Made by a program: the position numbers and the translations under genes. From positions 92,446-156,445 of the forward strand of contig CAVUQS010000016.1 in NCBI GenBank assembly GCA_963743705.1: a stretch of DNA of 64,000 nucleotides, read 5' to 3'. This DNA is from PALSA-243 sp963743705. Its GTDB lineage: Bacteria > Acidobacteriota > Terriglobia > Bryobacterales > Bryobacteraceae. Positions within the stretch are counted from its first letter, which is position 1. The number at the start of each line of letters is the position of its first letter. The notes beneath the pieces are model-generated. The model was not told the DNA's origin and did no database searches. It was given only the letters and a program-made list of their open reading frames with translations. This document shows, one piece after another, positions 1 through 8,327 of the stretch.

Positions 1-1849
1 CGGTGACGAACTCTTCGGGGAAGTTGAATGGCGATCCGAAATGGTTGACGCCCCCGTTTACGTCGCTCGGCTTCGTCAGGTCGTAATGCGGAACCTTGCT
101 GCCGATACCGAAAATGCCCGGGCCGGAAGCCAGCACCGAATACCATTGCGTGGCCTTCAGAACGTCTTTCGACTTCCCGAAATTGCGCGCCACGATATCG
201 GACAGCACCTTCGAAACTTCCGGAACGCTCGTGCCCAGCAGGCCATTCCAGTTGGCATTCATGGCCTTGTAGAGCGGCTCGTCATAGAGAAGTTGCGGCG
301 TCCATTCGGTGGTGTGGATCTTGGCGATCTCGGCCGCAACCACCAGACGCGCCGCTTCGAAGAGCTCATCCGGCGTTACGTCCTTGTTGCGGATCGCGCG
401 TTTGGGGTCGGAAGGATTCCGCAGGCCGCTATCGGCGGTCGGATTCTTCGCGGTCTCCTTGCGAAATTCATCGACGAAGGAATTATGCTCGCGCGCGAAC
501 AGATTGTGATAAAAACTCAGGCCGATCGACCAGTTATCCGGAAACGCAACGGATTCCTGCCCCGCCCATTGCGGCTGGATCGGATCGCCCGCCTGGAACA
601 CGGGAAGATAGCCGGGACCCGGACCTCCCGGTACAGATTCCAGCAGCATCTTCGCCGGATCTTTGGGATCGCGCTTCACGCGCCGCCGCGAGGTCTCGTC
701 ATATCCGTATAACTGCGAAGCGTCCCACCACGCTGTGTTGTTATTGGCGTAGGTTTTGGGCGCGCGGGAAAGATAATCCTTTCCGCCATTAGAGAACTTC
801 TCGGGCGGCGAATCCTGCAACACGTAGCCCTGGTCCACGCGATCGTCCGGGCGGCAGCCGAGTTGCTTGATCTGGTCCGGCGTGAGCGGCGTCTGGGTGT
901 TGTTCACCATCTGGTTGGCGCAGCCGGCATTCATGTAAGCCGGGGCGTTGTGGCCCTCTTCCATGTGCGAAAACCAGTCGTGCGTCATGAACTGAATCCA
1001 GTACGCGGCGAGCACGTTGAAGAACGGCGCCTTCTGATAATCGCAGTTGGCATCGGCGGAATCGCCCGCTAGACCAAAACCCGAGTTGCAAGCCGCGGGG
1101 TTGGATTGCGTGCGCGTGAACAGTTTGCGGCTGATCACCTGCGGATCGGGCGAAAGCAGGCTGAGCCGGTCGCCGTGGCGGTTTTTCGTGAGCGTGGTTT
1201 GTCCCAGGTCGGGGAAAGTGGTTTCGAATTCCACGTTGCGCGCGAACGGCGTCCCATTTGAACCCATCAGCGGATTGAGAATGTCGTTGCAAATGCCGGT
1301 GACGGTGCGCGAGCGGATCAAATCGCCCTTGCAGACCTGCGGCGCGTCGCCGCCCACCGCCTGGTAGTTGGGATTGCCGCTTGGCAGCCGCATCTCGGGC
1401 CACGTCTTCAGCGCCGGACCGCCCACGCCATCGCGGCCCGCAACATAGGCATGCCACGTTCCGGTGTTGTCGAAGAGATTGAACTTGATCAGTTCGATGC
1501 GCTGGTACTCAAGATCTTCCAACGCGCCGGTGATGCCGCGAAACGCGGGACCCTTCGTCGAGAGATAGCCGGTGGGCAGGGACGATGTATCGCCCGTGCC
1601 CCAATATCGCGACCAGTCGAGCCACGGCGTGAGACGGAAATCCAGATCTCTTACGCCGCGGCAGACCGCTTCCACCTCGTTCACCTTACCGAGAAACCGC
1701 TGCGAGCGCTCGTCGGGGATTTTTCGCAGGCCGTTCATCACTACCTGGACGCAGGCCTTCAGTTCCTTCGCTTCTTCGAGTTTCGGATCCGGCTTGTCGT
1801 CGGCGGCCACAGCGAGTCCGCAGACGCAGAAAAACAGAATGATCTTCAT
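1..1849 (-). CDS. Secreted animal-type heme peroxidase family protein (partial)
   Basis: The gene is read from the right and continues past the left edge, giving 616 visible residues. It starts with a short signal peptide (MKIILFFCVCGLAVA), so the product is probably exported. Two histidine motifs fit the animal heme peroxidase (An_peroxidase) fold: FMTHDW with His290 as distal histidine, and IHTTEW with His512 as likely proximal heme ligand. Their spacing of about 222 residues is close to that of myeloperoxidase. The family motif REHN lies at 453-456. Bacterial members oxidise halides or phenolics with H2O2, but the substrate here cannot be told. No Shine-Dalgarno sequence is visible; the start was chosen because it gives the signal peptide. 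The C-terminus is not seen. Confidence 0.85.
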   Translation of the reverse strand, partial: MKIILFFCVCGLAVAADDKPDPKLEEAKELKACVQVVMNGLRKIPDERSQRFLGKVNEVEAVCRGVRDLDFRLTPWLDWSRYWGTGDTSSLPTGYLSTKGPAFRGITGALEDLEYQRIELIKFNLFDNTGTWHAYVAGRDGVGGPALKTWPEMRLPSGNPNYQAVGGDAPQVCKGDLIRSRTVTGICNDILNPLMGSNGTPFARNVEFETTFPDLGQTTLTKNRHGDRLSLLSPDPQVISRKLFTRTQSNPAACNSGFGLAGDSADANCDYQKAPFFNVLAAYWIQFMTHDWFSHMEEGHNAPAYMNAGCANQMVNNTQTPLTPDQIKQLGCRPDDRVDQGYVLQDSPPEKFSNGGKDYLSRAPKTYANNNTAWWDASQLYGYDETSRRRVKRDPKDPAKMLLESVPGGPGPGYLPVFQAGDPIQPQWAGQESVAFPDNWSIGLSFYHNLFAREHNSFVDEFRKETAKNPTADSGLRNPSDPKRAIRNKDVTPDELFEAARLVVAAEIAKIHTTEWTPQLLYDEPLYKAMNANWNGLLGTSVPEVSKVLSDIVARNFGKSKDVLKATQWYSVLASGPGIFGIGSKVPHYDLTKPSDVNGGVNHFGSPFNFPEEFVT

Positions 1850-2222
1850 GTTCGGCTTAAGTGTTTATCAATTATGCAAATGGCTGGCGAGGAAAACAAG
1901 CGCGGGGGCCAGATGCGGCGCGCCGGCCGGAGCCCCAGCGCCAATGAGCGGCGTTGTCCGCCGAAAGTAAAAGGTACTGTAATTCGCATTCGGTAACTTA
2001 TGTTTCTATCCGGTGACCACCCGCACAGTTAGGGCGTAATTCACGTCTTGAATAGCACCGCGGTGGGGCGGCGCGCGTACCAAGTCAATTTACTTCGCAC
2101 CGCGTCGGGGGTAACGTGCTAAGTAGCGAGTGAAAAAGCAATTCCTTTTGCTTGCTGCGCAGGTACCACGTTGTAGTCCTGAGGGAGAAATGTTGTCTTC
2201 CTTTCACCAAGAGGTTTCGGCA
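1850..2222. other. Intergenic region upstream of the hydrogenase operon
   Basis: This gap separates the divergent peroxidase gene and the hydrogenase operon, so it should contain both promoters. Apart from the peroxidase promoter candidate, a short inverted repeat AAGCAA-N6-TTGCTT lies at 2136-2153. No convincing -35/-10 pair or sigma54-type site was found for the hydrogenase operon. The open frame could be extended upstream to a GTG at 2130, but the ribosome binding site favours the start at 2223. Confidence 0.5.
1871..1899 (-). promoter_or_regulatory. Candidate sigma70-type promoter of the heme peroxidase gene
   Basis: Read on the minus strand, TTGTTT (1894-1899) and CATAAT (1871-1876) are separated by exactly 17 bases. 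Transcription would begin near 1864, leaving a leader of about 15 bases before the peroxidase start codon. This rests on consensus matching only. Confidence 0.35.
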
Positions 2223-2507
2223 ATGCCGGTTGTTCCTTCCCCAAGTTCCCGCAACACCCTCACAGAACAACCATTCGGACGTTCCTGTACCCTCGATCCA
2301 TCGCACTGCATTACTTGTTCGGATGAGGCCATTGTGGGCCGCGTCCTTGCCCTGCTGCCCGGCGGCATGGCGACGGTGGATTTCGGAGACGCGATCGAAG
2401 AGGTCAGCGTCGCGTTAATTGAAACCGCTCCCGGCGACGCCATCCTGGTTCATGCCAAAGTTGCTATCGCCCGGGCTGCGCAATCGGAAACGAACTCCGG
2501 CCTATAA
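2223..2507 (+). CDS. HypC/HupF-like small chaperone protein, first gene of the hydrogenase operon
   Basis: A 94-residue protein whose residues 29-83 resemble the HypC/HupF fold: a cysteine pair (HCITC, Cys29 and Cys32), then GRVLALLPGGMATVDFGD and a VSVALI...GDAILVHAKVAIA strand pattern. Canonical HypC begins with Met-Cys and uses Cys2 to carry the Fe(CN)2CO unit. Here about 28 residues precede the first cysteine and a normal hypC exists further down the operon, so this is a divergent paralogue, perhaps dedicated to HhyL. AAGAGG eight bases upstream supports this start over the ATG at 2190 and GTG at 2130. It lies 53 bases before hhyS. Confidence 0.75.
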   Translation: MPVVPSPSSRNTLTEQPFGRSCTLDPSHCITCSDEAIVGRVLALLPGGMATVDFGDAIEEVSVALIETAPGDAILVHAKVAIARAAQSETNSGL

Positions 2508-2560
2508 GATTCGCCGGACTGACGCCGCGCCCAATTCAGCCGCGCGGCTGGAGCAAACAG

Positions 2561-3595
2561 GTGCCCACGAAAACCGACGACCTGGTGGTACACGTTCTTT
2601 GGATTAATGCGGGCCTGAGCTGCGACGGCGACTCCGTATCGTTGACTGCCGCCACTCTGCCCAGCGTGGAAGACATCGCGATGGGCGCACTGCCGGGCCT
2701 GCCGAAGGTGCAGTTCCACTGGCCGCTGGTGGATTACGAAGTCGGCGACGACTTCATGCGGTGGTTCTGGAAAGCCGCCGCCGGACAACTAGAGCCGTTC
2801 GTCCTGGTGGTGGAAGGCTCGGTCGCCAATGAGCGCATCAAGTCCGAAGGATTTTGGACAGGCTTCGGCAACGATCCACACACCGGCCAGCCGATCACGT
2901 TGATGGAGTGGCTCGACCGACTCGCGCCGAAAGCGCTCGCCATCGTGGCGGCGGGCACGTGCGCGACTTACGGCGGCATCCATGCCATGCAGGGCAATCC
3001 GACAGGCGCCATGGGAGTGCCGGATTATCTCGGATGGGACTGGCGATCGAAAGCGGGTCTGCCGATCGTGTGCGTGCCCGGCTGTCCCGTGCAGCCCGAC
3101 AACCTTTCGGAAACGCTGCTCTATCTGCTCTACCAGGCGGCCGGCAGCGCGCCCATGATTCCGTTGGACGACAAACTGCGCCCCAAATGGCTTTTCGGGC
3201 AGACGGTGCACGATGGCTGCGACCGCGGCGGCTACTACGAAGAAGGCAAGTTCGCCGATGAATACGGCCAACCCGAGTGCCTGGTCAAACTGGGCTGCTG
3301 GGGGCCGGTGGTGCAGTGCAACGTCACCAAACGCGGCTGGATGGATGGCGTAGGAGGCTGCCCCAACGTGGGCGGCATTTGCATCGCTTGCACCATGCCC
3401 GGATTTCCCGACCGGTTCATGCCCTTCATGGATGAACCGCCGGGCAGCAAGCTCTCAACGGAAATTACCGGCAATTTTTATGGCCCACTGATCACCCGCC
3501 TGCGATCGATAACCAACCAGACGATGGATACCGAGCCAAAGTGGCGTCACAAGGGAACCAAACTGACCACGGGATATCAACCGCGTTGGAAATAG
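2561..3595 (+). CDS. hhyS: [NiFe]-hydrogenase small subunit, group 1h type
   Basis: This electron-transfer subunit carries three Fe-S clusters from the active site in HhyL to the respiratory chain. Proximal-cluster ligands are Cys21, Asp24, Cys134 and Cys175: the usual CxxC is CxxD (SCDGD), the signature of actinobacterial-type enzymes. His217, Cys220, Cys240 and Cys246 fit the distal cluster; Cys253, Cys267, Cys274 and Cys277 fit the medial one. There is no twin-arginine signal or C-terminal anchor, unlike periplasmic uptake hydrogenases, so the enzyme should be cytoplasmic. Length (344) matches the group. The GTG start has GGAG seven bases upstream. Group 1h is inferred from motifs and gene context; the related group 1l is less likely because no membrane-protein gene sits between the two subunit genes. 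Confidence 0.93.
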   Translation: MPTKTDDLVVHVLWINAGLSCDGDSVSLTAATLPSVEDIAMGALPGLPKVQFHWPLVDYEVGDDFMRWFWKAAAGQLEPFVLVVEGSVANERIKSEGFWTGFGNDPHTGQPITLMEWLDRLAPKALAIVAAGTCATYGGIHAMQGNPTGAMGVPDYLGWDWRSKAGLPIVCVPGCPVQPDNLSETLLYLLYQAAGSAPMIPLDDKLRPKWLFGQTVHDGCDRGGYYEEGKFADEYGQPECLVKLGCWGPVVQCNVTKRGWMDGVGGCPNVGGICIACTMPGFPDRFMPFMDEPPGSKLSTEITGNFYGPLITRLRSITNQTMDTEPKWRHKGTKLTTGYQPRWK

Positions 3596-3605
3596 AAGGA
3601 AAACT

Positions 3606-5408
3606 ATGAGCACCCAAGTTAGCGGCGTCTCGGCTACCGAAAGCAACCGCGGCAATATCGTGGAAGTGGCCTGGGACCCCATCACCCGCATCGTCGGAAG
3701 CCTCGGCATTTACACCAAAATCGATTTCGGCCGCCGCAAGGTGGTGGAATGCCACAGCACTTCTTCCATTTTTCGCGGCTATTCCCTCTTCATGCAGGGT
3801 AAAGACCCGCGCGACGCGCACTTCATCACCAGCCGCATTTGCGGCATTTGCGGCGATAACCACGCGACCTGCTCCGTATACAACCAAAACATGGCGTATG
3901 GAGTTACTCCGCCGCACTTAGGTGAGTGGATCATCAACTTAGGCGAAGCGGCCGAATTCATGTTCGACCACAACATCTTCCAGGAGAATCTGGTCGGCGT
4001 CGACTATTGCGAAAAGATGGTGCGCGAAACCAATCCGGGCGTGTGGGAGCGCGCCGAAAAGACCGAAGCGCCCCACGCCGAAGCCCACGGATATCGCACC
4101 ATCGGCGCGATTATGAAATCGCTCAATCCGTTCGAGGGCGAGTTCTATCGCGAGGCGCTGCAGATGAGCCGCATGACGCGGGAGATGTTCTGTCTCATGG
4201 AAGGCCGCCACGTGCATCCTTCCACGCTGTACGCGGGCGGTGTGGGAACCCACGCCACCATCCAGCTATTCACCGATTACATGGTCCGGCTGATGAAGTA
4301 TGTGGAGTTCATGAAGAAAGTCGTGCCGATGCATGACGATTTATTCGACTTCTTCTATGAAGCTCTTCCCGGTTATGAGGAAGTCGGCCGCCGACGCGTC
4401 CTGCTTGGTTGCTGGGGCTGTTTCCAGAACCCCGAGGTTCGCAACGCCGGCTACAGCAACATGACCGATTGGGGCCGCGCCATGTTCGTCACTCCGGGCG
4501 TGGTGGTCGATGGACGGCTGGTCACCAACGATCTGGTGAAGATCAACCTCGGCATCCGCATTCTGTTGGGCAGCTCGTTCTATGAAGACTGGAACGATCG
4601 CGAAATCTTCGTCACTCACGATCCTCTCGGCAATCCGGTAGACCCGCGCCATCCCTGGAACCAGCACACCATCCCCAAACCGCAAAAGCGCGAATTCGGC
4701 GGCAAATATAGCTGGGTGATGTCGCCGCGCTGGTTTGACGACAAGAATTATCTGCCGCTCGACACCGGCGGCGGCCCGATCGCGCGCCTGTGGTCTACCG
4801 CGCTGAGCGGGTTGGTGGACATCGGATACGTGAAGGCCACCGGATCGAGCGTGGTCATCAACCTGCCAAAAACCGCGCTGAAGGGCCCCGTGACCTTCGA
4901 GTGGAAGACGCCACGCTGGTCAAACGCGATTGAGCGCAATCGCGCCCGCACATACTTCCAGGCTTACGCCGCCGCGTGCGCGCTGCACTTCCTCGAAAAG
5001 GCGATGGGCGAAGTGCGCGCCGGCCGCACCAAAACCTGGACGGATTTCAAGGTGCCGAAGGATGCCATCAGTTGCGGCTTCACCGAAGCGGTACGCGGCG
5101 TGCTTTCGCATCACATGGTGATCCGCAACGGCAAGATCGCGAACTATCATCCCTACCCGCCCACGCCTTGGAATGCGAGCCCGCGCGATTACTATGGCAC
5201 TCCCGGACCCTACGAAGACGCTGTGCAGGATCAGCCCATCTTCGAGGAAAACGGCAGGGATAAATTCAAGGGCATCGACATCATGCGCACCGTGCGTAGC
5301 TTTGACCCATGCCTGCCCTGCGGCGTCCACATGTATCTCGGAAACGGGAAGGTGCTGGAGCAGCGCCATTCACCGACATTGCTCAACATGATGGACCCGC
5401 GGGGCTAG
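3606..5408 (+). CDS. hhyL: [NiFe]-hydrogenase large (catalytic) subunit, group 1h type
   Basis: It contains the Ni-Fe(CN)2CO active site that splits H2. The N-terminal metal motif is RICGICGDNH (Arg77 to His86; Cys79 and Cys82) and the C-terminal one is DPCLPCGVH (Cys569, Cys572, His575). A tail of 25 residues follows His575 and would be removed by the endopeptidase encoded downstream after nickel insertion. The length of 600 residues is typical for group 1h. It follows hhyS by ten bases, with GGAAAA before the start. Enzymes of this group in actinobacteria and Acidobacteria oxidise H2 at atmospheric concentration and support persistence; that role here is inferred from family and context. 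Confidence 0.95.
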   Translation: MSTQVSGVSATESNRGNIVEVAWDPITRIVGSLGIYTKIDFGRRKVVECHSTSSIFRGYSLFMQGKDPRDAHFITSRICGICGDNHATCSVYNQNMAYGVTPPHLGEWIINLGEAAEFMFDHNIFQENLVGVDYCEKMVRETNPGVWERAEKTEAPHAEAHGYRTIGAIMKSLNPFEGEFYREALQMSRMTREMFCLMEGRHVHPSTLYAGGVGTHATIQLFTDYMVRLMKYVEFMKKVVPMHDDLFDFFYEALPGYEEVGRRRVLLGCWGCFQNPEVRNAGYSNMTDWGRAMFVTPGVVVDGRLVTNDLVKINLGIRILLGSSFYEDWNDREIFVTHDPLGNPVDPRHPWNQHTIPKPQKREFGGKYSWVMSPRWFDDKNYLPLDTGGGPIARLWSTALSGLVDIGYVKATGSSVVINLPKTALKGPVTFEWKTPRWSNAIERNRARTYFQAYAAACALHFLEKAMGEVRAGRTKTWTDFKVPKDAISCGFTEAVRGVLSHHMVIRNGKIANYHPYPPTPWNASPRDYYGTPGPYEDAVQDQPIFEENGRDKFKGIDIMRTVRSFDPCLPCGVHMYLGNGKVLEQRHSPTLLNMMDPRG

Positions 5409-5419
5409 GAGACGATGGC

Positions 5420-5908
5420 GTGGATACCAATGCAACTGTAGGGCAAATCGAAGCCGCGCTCGATGAGTTGGGCGCGGCTGATCCCTCGCTACGTGCGCGG
5501 GTCGAAGAATTGATCCGCCTGCTGATGCAACTCTACGGCGCGGGATTGACTCGCGCTTTGGAGATCGTTGGCCGCGAAAGCGCGGAACGTCTCGCCGAAG
5601 ACAAGCTCGTTGGCAGTCTGTTGCTGCTGCACGGGCTGCATCCGGTGGATGCCTCCACGCGTATCGCCGAAGCTCTGCGGCGCGTGCAGCGCCGGCTCGA
5701 TGGACACAACCTGCGCCTGGAGGAACTTACCGATGGGCGGGCGCGCGTGCGCGTCATCTTAAACGGCGGCAGACCGCCAGCCACTTTGGCCTCGGCTATT
5801 GAGCACGCCATTGCGGAAACCGCGCCGGACGTGGCCTCGGTGGAAATCGAAGGCCTTCCGGAAGGGCAGCCGGCGCTCGTGCAAATCGCGCCGGCCATGG
5901 GGGATTGA
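5420..5908 (+). CDS. NifU-C-like protein lacking the Fe-S cysteines
   Basis: A 162-residue protein starting at GTG, with AGGAG eight bases upstream. Residues 5-100 are helical. Residues 105-160 match the end of the NifU C-terminal domain in pattern (VRVIL...ATLASAIEHAIAETAPDVASVEIEG), a domain that normally carries a CxxC for Fe-S cluster assembly. Here that segment reads NGGRPPATLA and the whole protein has no cysteine, so it cannot hold a cluster through the usual ligands. NifU-domain proteins are recurrent neighbours of hhyL, so a role as a scaffold partner or structural factor for the hydrogenase is plausible. Its stop overlaps the next start (TGATG). Confidence 0.7.
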   Translation: MDTNATVGQIEAALDELGAADPSLRARVEELIRLLMQLYGAGLTRALEIVGRESAERLAEDKLVGSLLLLHGLHPVDASTRIAEALRRVQRRLDGHNLRLEELTDGRARVRVILNGGRPPATLASAIEHAIAETAPDVASVEIEGLPEGQPALVQIAPAMGD

Positions 5909-6525
5909 TGGAGCCGATTTTTCGATTGCGCCGTTTTCTGGATACGCCGGCGCTCGCGCAACGCAAGACCGCGCCGTGCGAATTATGCGGCGGTCCGCTC
6001 GACCCCGATCACGCGCACGTGGTAGATACCGAACACCGCCGTCTCATGTGCGCGTGCCGCCCGTGCTATCTGCTGTTCACGCACTCCGGCGCGGCGGATG
6101 GCAAATTTCAATCGGCATCGGAGCGCGTCTTGAGGCTGCCTGACGCCGGCCTCTACAGCGCCGGCTGGGAAGCGCTCGAAATTCCGGTCGGCGTGGCTTT
6201 CTTCGTCCGCAGCTCTCGCGGGAATCGCGTTACAGCGTTTTATCCCAGCCCCGCGGGCGTCACCGAATCGGGCCTGCCGCTCGAAACATGGAACGAAGTG
6301 GCCGCCGCCAATCCGCCGTTGGGCACGCTCGCGCCCGACACCGAGGCGCTGCTGGTTTGCCGCCGCAGAAGCGGCGACGAAGCTTGGATTGTTCCTGTCG
6401 ATGTCTGCTATGAACTTGCCGGCCGCGTTCGACGGCGCTGGAAAGGCTTTGACGGCGGTGAGGCATGGTGCGAAATCGATGAGTTTCTCTCCGGATTGCA
6501 CGAACGCGAAGAGGCTTTCGCGTGA
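5908..6525 (+). CDS. DUF5947 family hydrogenase-cluster protein
   Basis: A 205-residue protein of the DUF5947 type that recurs beside group 1h hydrogenase genes. The N-terminus holds a likely metal site: CELC (Cys24, Cys27) followed by a histidine-rich stretch and CACRPC (Cys48, Cys50, Cys53), reminiscent of a zinc ribbon or rubredoxin-like knuckle. The rest is rich in beta strands with no recognisable catalytic motif. The ATG was preferred over the TTG one codon earlier. It overlaps genes on both sides, indicating translational coupling. No biochemical role is known to me; a role in assembling or electronically coupling the hydrogenase is inferred from position only. Confidence 0.75.
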   Translation: MEPIFRLRRFLDTPALAQRKTAPCELCGGPLDPDHAHVVDTEHRRLMCACRPCYLLFTHSGAADGKFQSASERVLRLPDAGLYSAGWEALEIPVGVAFFVRSSRGNRVTAFYPSPAGVTESGLPLETWNEVAAANPPLGTLAPDTEALLVCRRRSGDEAWIVPVDVCYELAGRVRRRWKGFDGGEAWCEIDEFLSGLHEREEAFA

Positions 6526-7157
6526 GCGCTGTTCGATTCTCCGTAGCCGATGCGCGCGCCGAAATGCACTCTACCACTCCCACGGTAGTCTTTCGGATTC
6601 GCATGGATGCGCCCGAAGCCGTGCATGCGTGCCTGCTGCGTTGCCAGCTTCAAATTGAACCGCGGAGGCGCCTGCATGCGGCCTCCGAACAAACCCGGCT
6701 GGTCGATCTTTTCGGTGAAGCTTCACGCTGGCGCGACACTCTGAAACCGCTGATCTGGGCCCATACGACGCTGATTGCGCCGGCGTTCGCGCAAAGCGTC
6801 GAGATCGATATGCCGGTGGCCTGCACGTACGATTTCGAAGTAGCCGCGGCGAAATATCTGGATGCGCTCCGCGACGGCGAGATTCCCTTGCTTCTGCTAT
6901 TCAGCGGCACGATTTTCTACAAGGCCGAAAACGGCTTCCGCATCGAGCCCATCGCCTGGAGCCAGGAAGCGGCCTATCGCCTGCCGGTCAAGCTCTGGCG
7001 CGATGCTATGAACGCCTGCTTCCCCGATAGCGCGTGGATTCGCGTTCGCCGCGAGAGCCTCGACGCGCTGCAGCGTTGCCGCGCGCAGCGCGGGCTGGCG
7101 AATTGGGATGACTTGATCGGCGCGCTGATCGAACGCGAACAGGCGGCCGCGCAATGA
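6522..7157 (+). CDS. DUF6084 family hydrogenase-cluster protein
   Basis: A 211-residue protein with a GTG start overlapping the previous stop by four bases. It resembles the DUF6084 proteins that accompany DUF5947 in actinobacterial hydrogenase operons. Visible features are an early beta-rich part, a central segment around residues 85-100 (VEIDMPVACTYDFEVAAAKY), a hydrophobic core (IPLLLLFSGTIFY), and a C-terminal helical part rich in Arg and Ala. It has no signal peptide or membrane segment. Function unknown; the strict coupling to neighbours suggests that it acts with them in the cytoplasm. Confidence 0.7.
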   Translation: MSAVRFSVADARAEMHSTTPTVVFRIRMDAPEAVHACLLRCQLQIEPRRRLHAASEQTRLVDLFGEASRWRDTLKPLIWAHTTLIAPAFAQSVEIDMPVACTYDFEVAAAKYLDALRDGEIPLLLLFSGTIFYKAENGFRIEPIAWSQEAAYRLPVKLWRDAMNACFPDSAWIRVRRESLDALQRCRAQRGLANWDDLIGALIEREQAAAQ

Positions 7158-8326
7158 GCTTCGAACTCGCCCGCCGCGTCGCCGACGCCGTGATGTACGA
7201 GGGCTACCTGCTCTATCCGTATCGCCCGTCCTCCACCAAGAATCAATTCCGCTGGCAGTTCGGCGTCGTCGCTCCGCGCGCGTGGGCAGAGCAGGGCGGC
7301 GAGGCTTGGGACATGCAGACCGAGTGCCTGGTGGAAGCGAATGAGGGCGCGTCGGTCGACATAACGCTGCGTTTTCTCCAAGCGCAACTGAGAGCTTCCA
7401 CTGCCGAAGAATGGGAGGATGGCGTCGAGCGCACCGTCGAACTGCGCGCCATTCCGCTGACGGAGCTTGCCACGGCGCCGCGCGTCGAGGCTTTCTCGTT
7501 TCCTCCGATCGCGGGTGTCCTACGCATATCCGCGGAGCCGGCAGATGGGTTCACGAAGCTGCGAGTCCGCATCGAGAATCATACGCCGTTTATCGGCGCA
7601 ACGCGCGCCATAGCGATGCGCCATGCGCTGGTGGGCGCGCACACGCTGCTCGCGGTGTGGCAGGGCGCGTTTGTTTCGGCGATCGATCCGCCGCCCGAAG
7701 CGCGCAACGCCGCGCGCGCCTGCTCCAACTTGCGAACCTGGCCGGTTCTCGTTGGCTCCAACGGGGCGCGCGACGTGATGCTCTCGGCGCCTATCATTTT
7801 GGAAGACTATCCGGCCATCGCCGCCGAAAGCCAGGGCGACTTTTACGACGCCGCCGAAATCGATGAAATGCTCACGCTGCGCGTGATGACCCTCACCGAC
7901 GACGAAAAGCGCGAGGCCTGCGCCGCGGACGACCGCGCGCGCCGCATCATCGAACGTTGCGACAAGATCTCGAACGACGATCTCGAACGCCTGCATGGCG
8001 CCCTGCGCCAGCCGCTCGAATCCGAGATCGAGCAGTTTTTCAACCCGCCCGATGAAGTGCCCGAACAAGCGGCCGTCGAGACCGGCGCCGGCCTCGTTTC
8101 GCGCGGTGCGCGCGTACGCCTCGCGCCCAAACGGCGCGCCGATTCCATGGATTTTTTCCTCGCCGGCCGCACTGCCAAGGTGGAAGCGGTGCATCGCGAC
8201 GTCGAAAACAACGCCTATGTCGCCGTGACCGTGGAAGACGACCCGGCGGCGGATCTTCAAGGGCGCGTTGGCAGATATTTCTATTTCTACCCGGAAGAGA
8301 TCGAGTTACTCGCAAAGGAGATATAG
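7154..8326 (+). CDS. Uncharacterised 390-residue hydrogenase-cluster protein
   Basis: I recognise no named family. The start overlaps the previous stop (ATGA). The N-terminus (MYEGYLLYPYRPSSTKNQ) is followed by a mostly beta region to about residue 240, an acidic helical stretch with charged repeats (about 235-310), and a C-terminal SH3-like segment (about 315-385) with the pattern GARVRL...DFFLAGRTAKVEAV...VAVTVEDDPAADL...YFYPEEIELL. There is no cysteine cluster, signal peptide or membrane helix. Because it lies between DUF6084 and the small membrane peptide in a single transcription unit, a structural or targeting role for the hydrogenase is the simplest inference. Confidence 0.7.
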   Translation: MSFELARRVADAVMYEGYLLYPYRPSSTKNQFRWQFGVVAPRAWAEQGGEAWDMQTECLVEANEGASVDITLRFLQAQLRASTAEEWEDGVERTVELRAIPLTELATAPRVEAFSFPPIAGVLRISAEPADGFTKLRVRIENHTPFIGATRAIAMRHALVGAHTLLAVWQGAFVSAIDPPPEARNAARACSNLRTWPVLVGSNGARDVMLSAPIILEDYPAIAAESQGDFYDAAEIDEMLTLRVMTLTDDEKREACAADDRARRIIERCDKISNDDLERLHGALRQPLESEIEQFFNPPDEVPEQAAVETGAGLVSRGARVRLAPKRRADSMDFFLAGRTAKVEAVHRDVENNAYVAVTVEDDPAADLQGRVGRYFYFYPEEIELLAKEI

Positions 8327-8327
8327 C

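Noticed and set aside
789..1457. Arg/Pro-rich open frame on the - strand
   Set aside because: It is out of frame with the heme peroxidase gene on the same strand, which explains the region.
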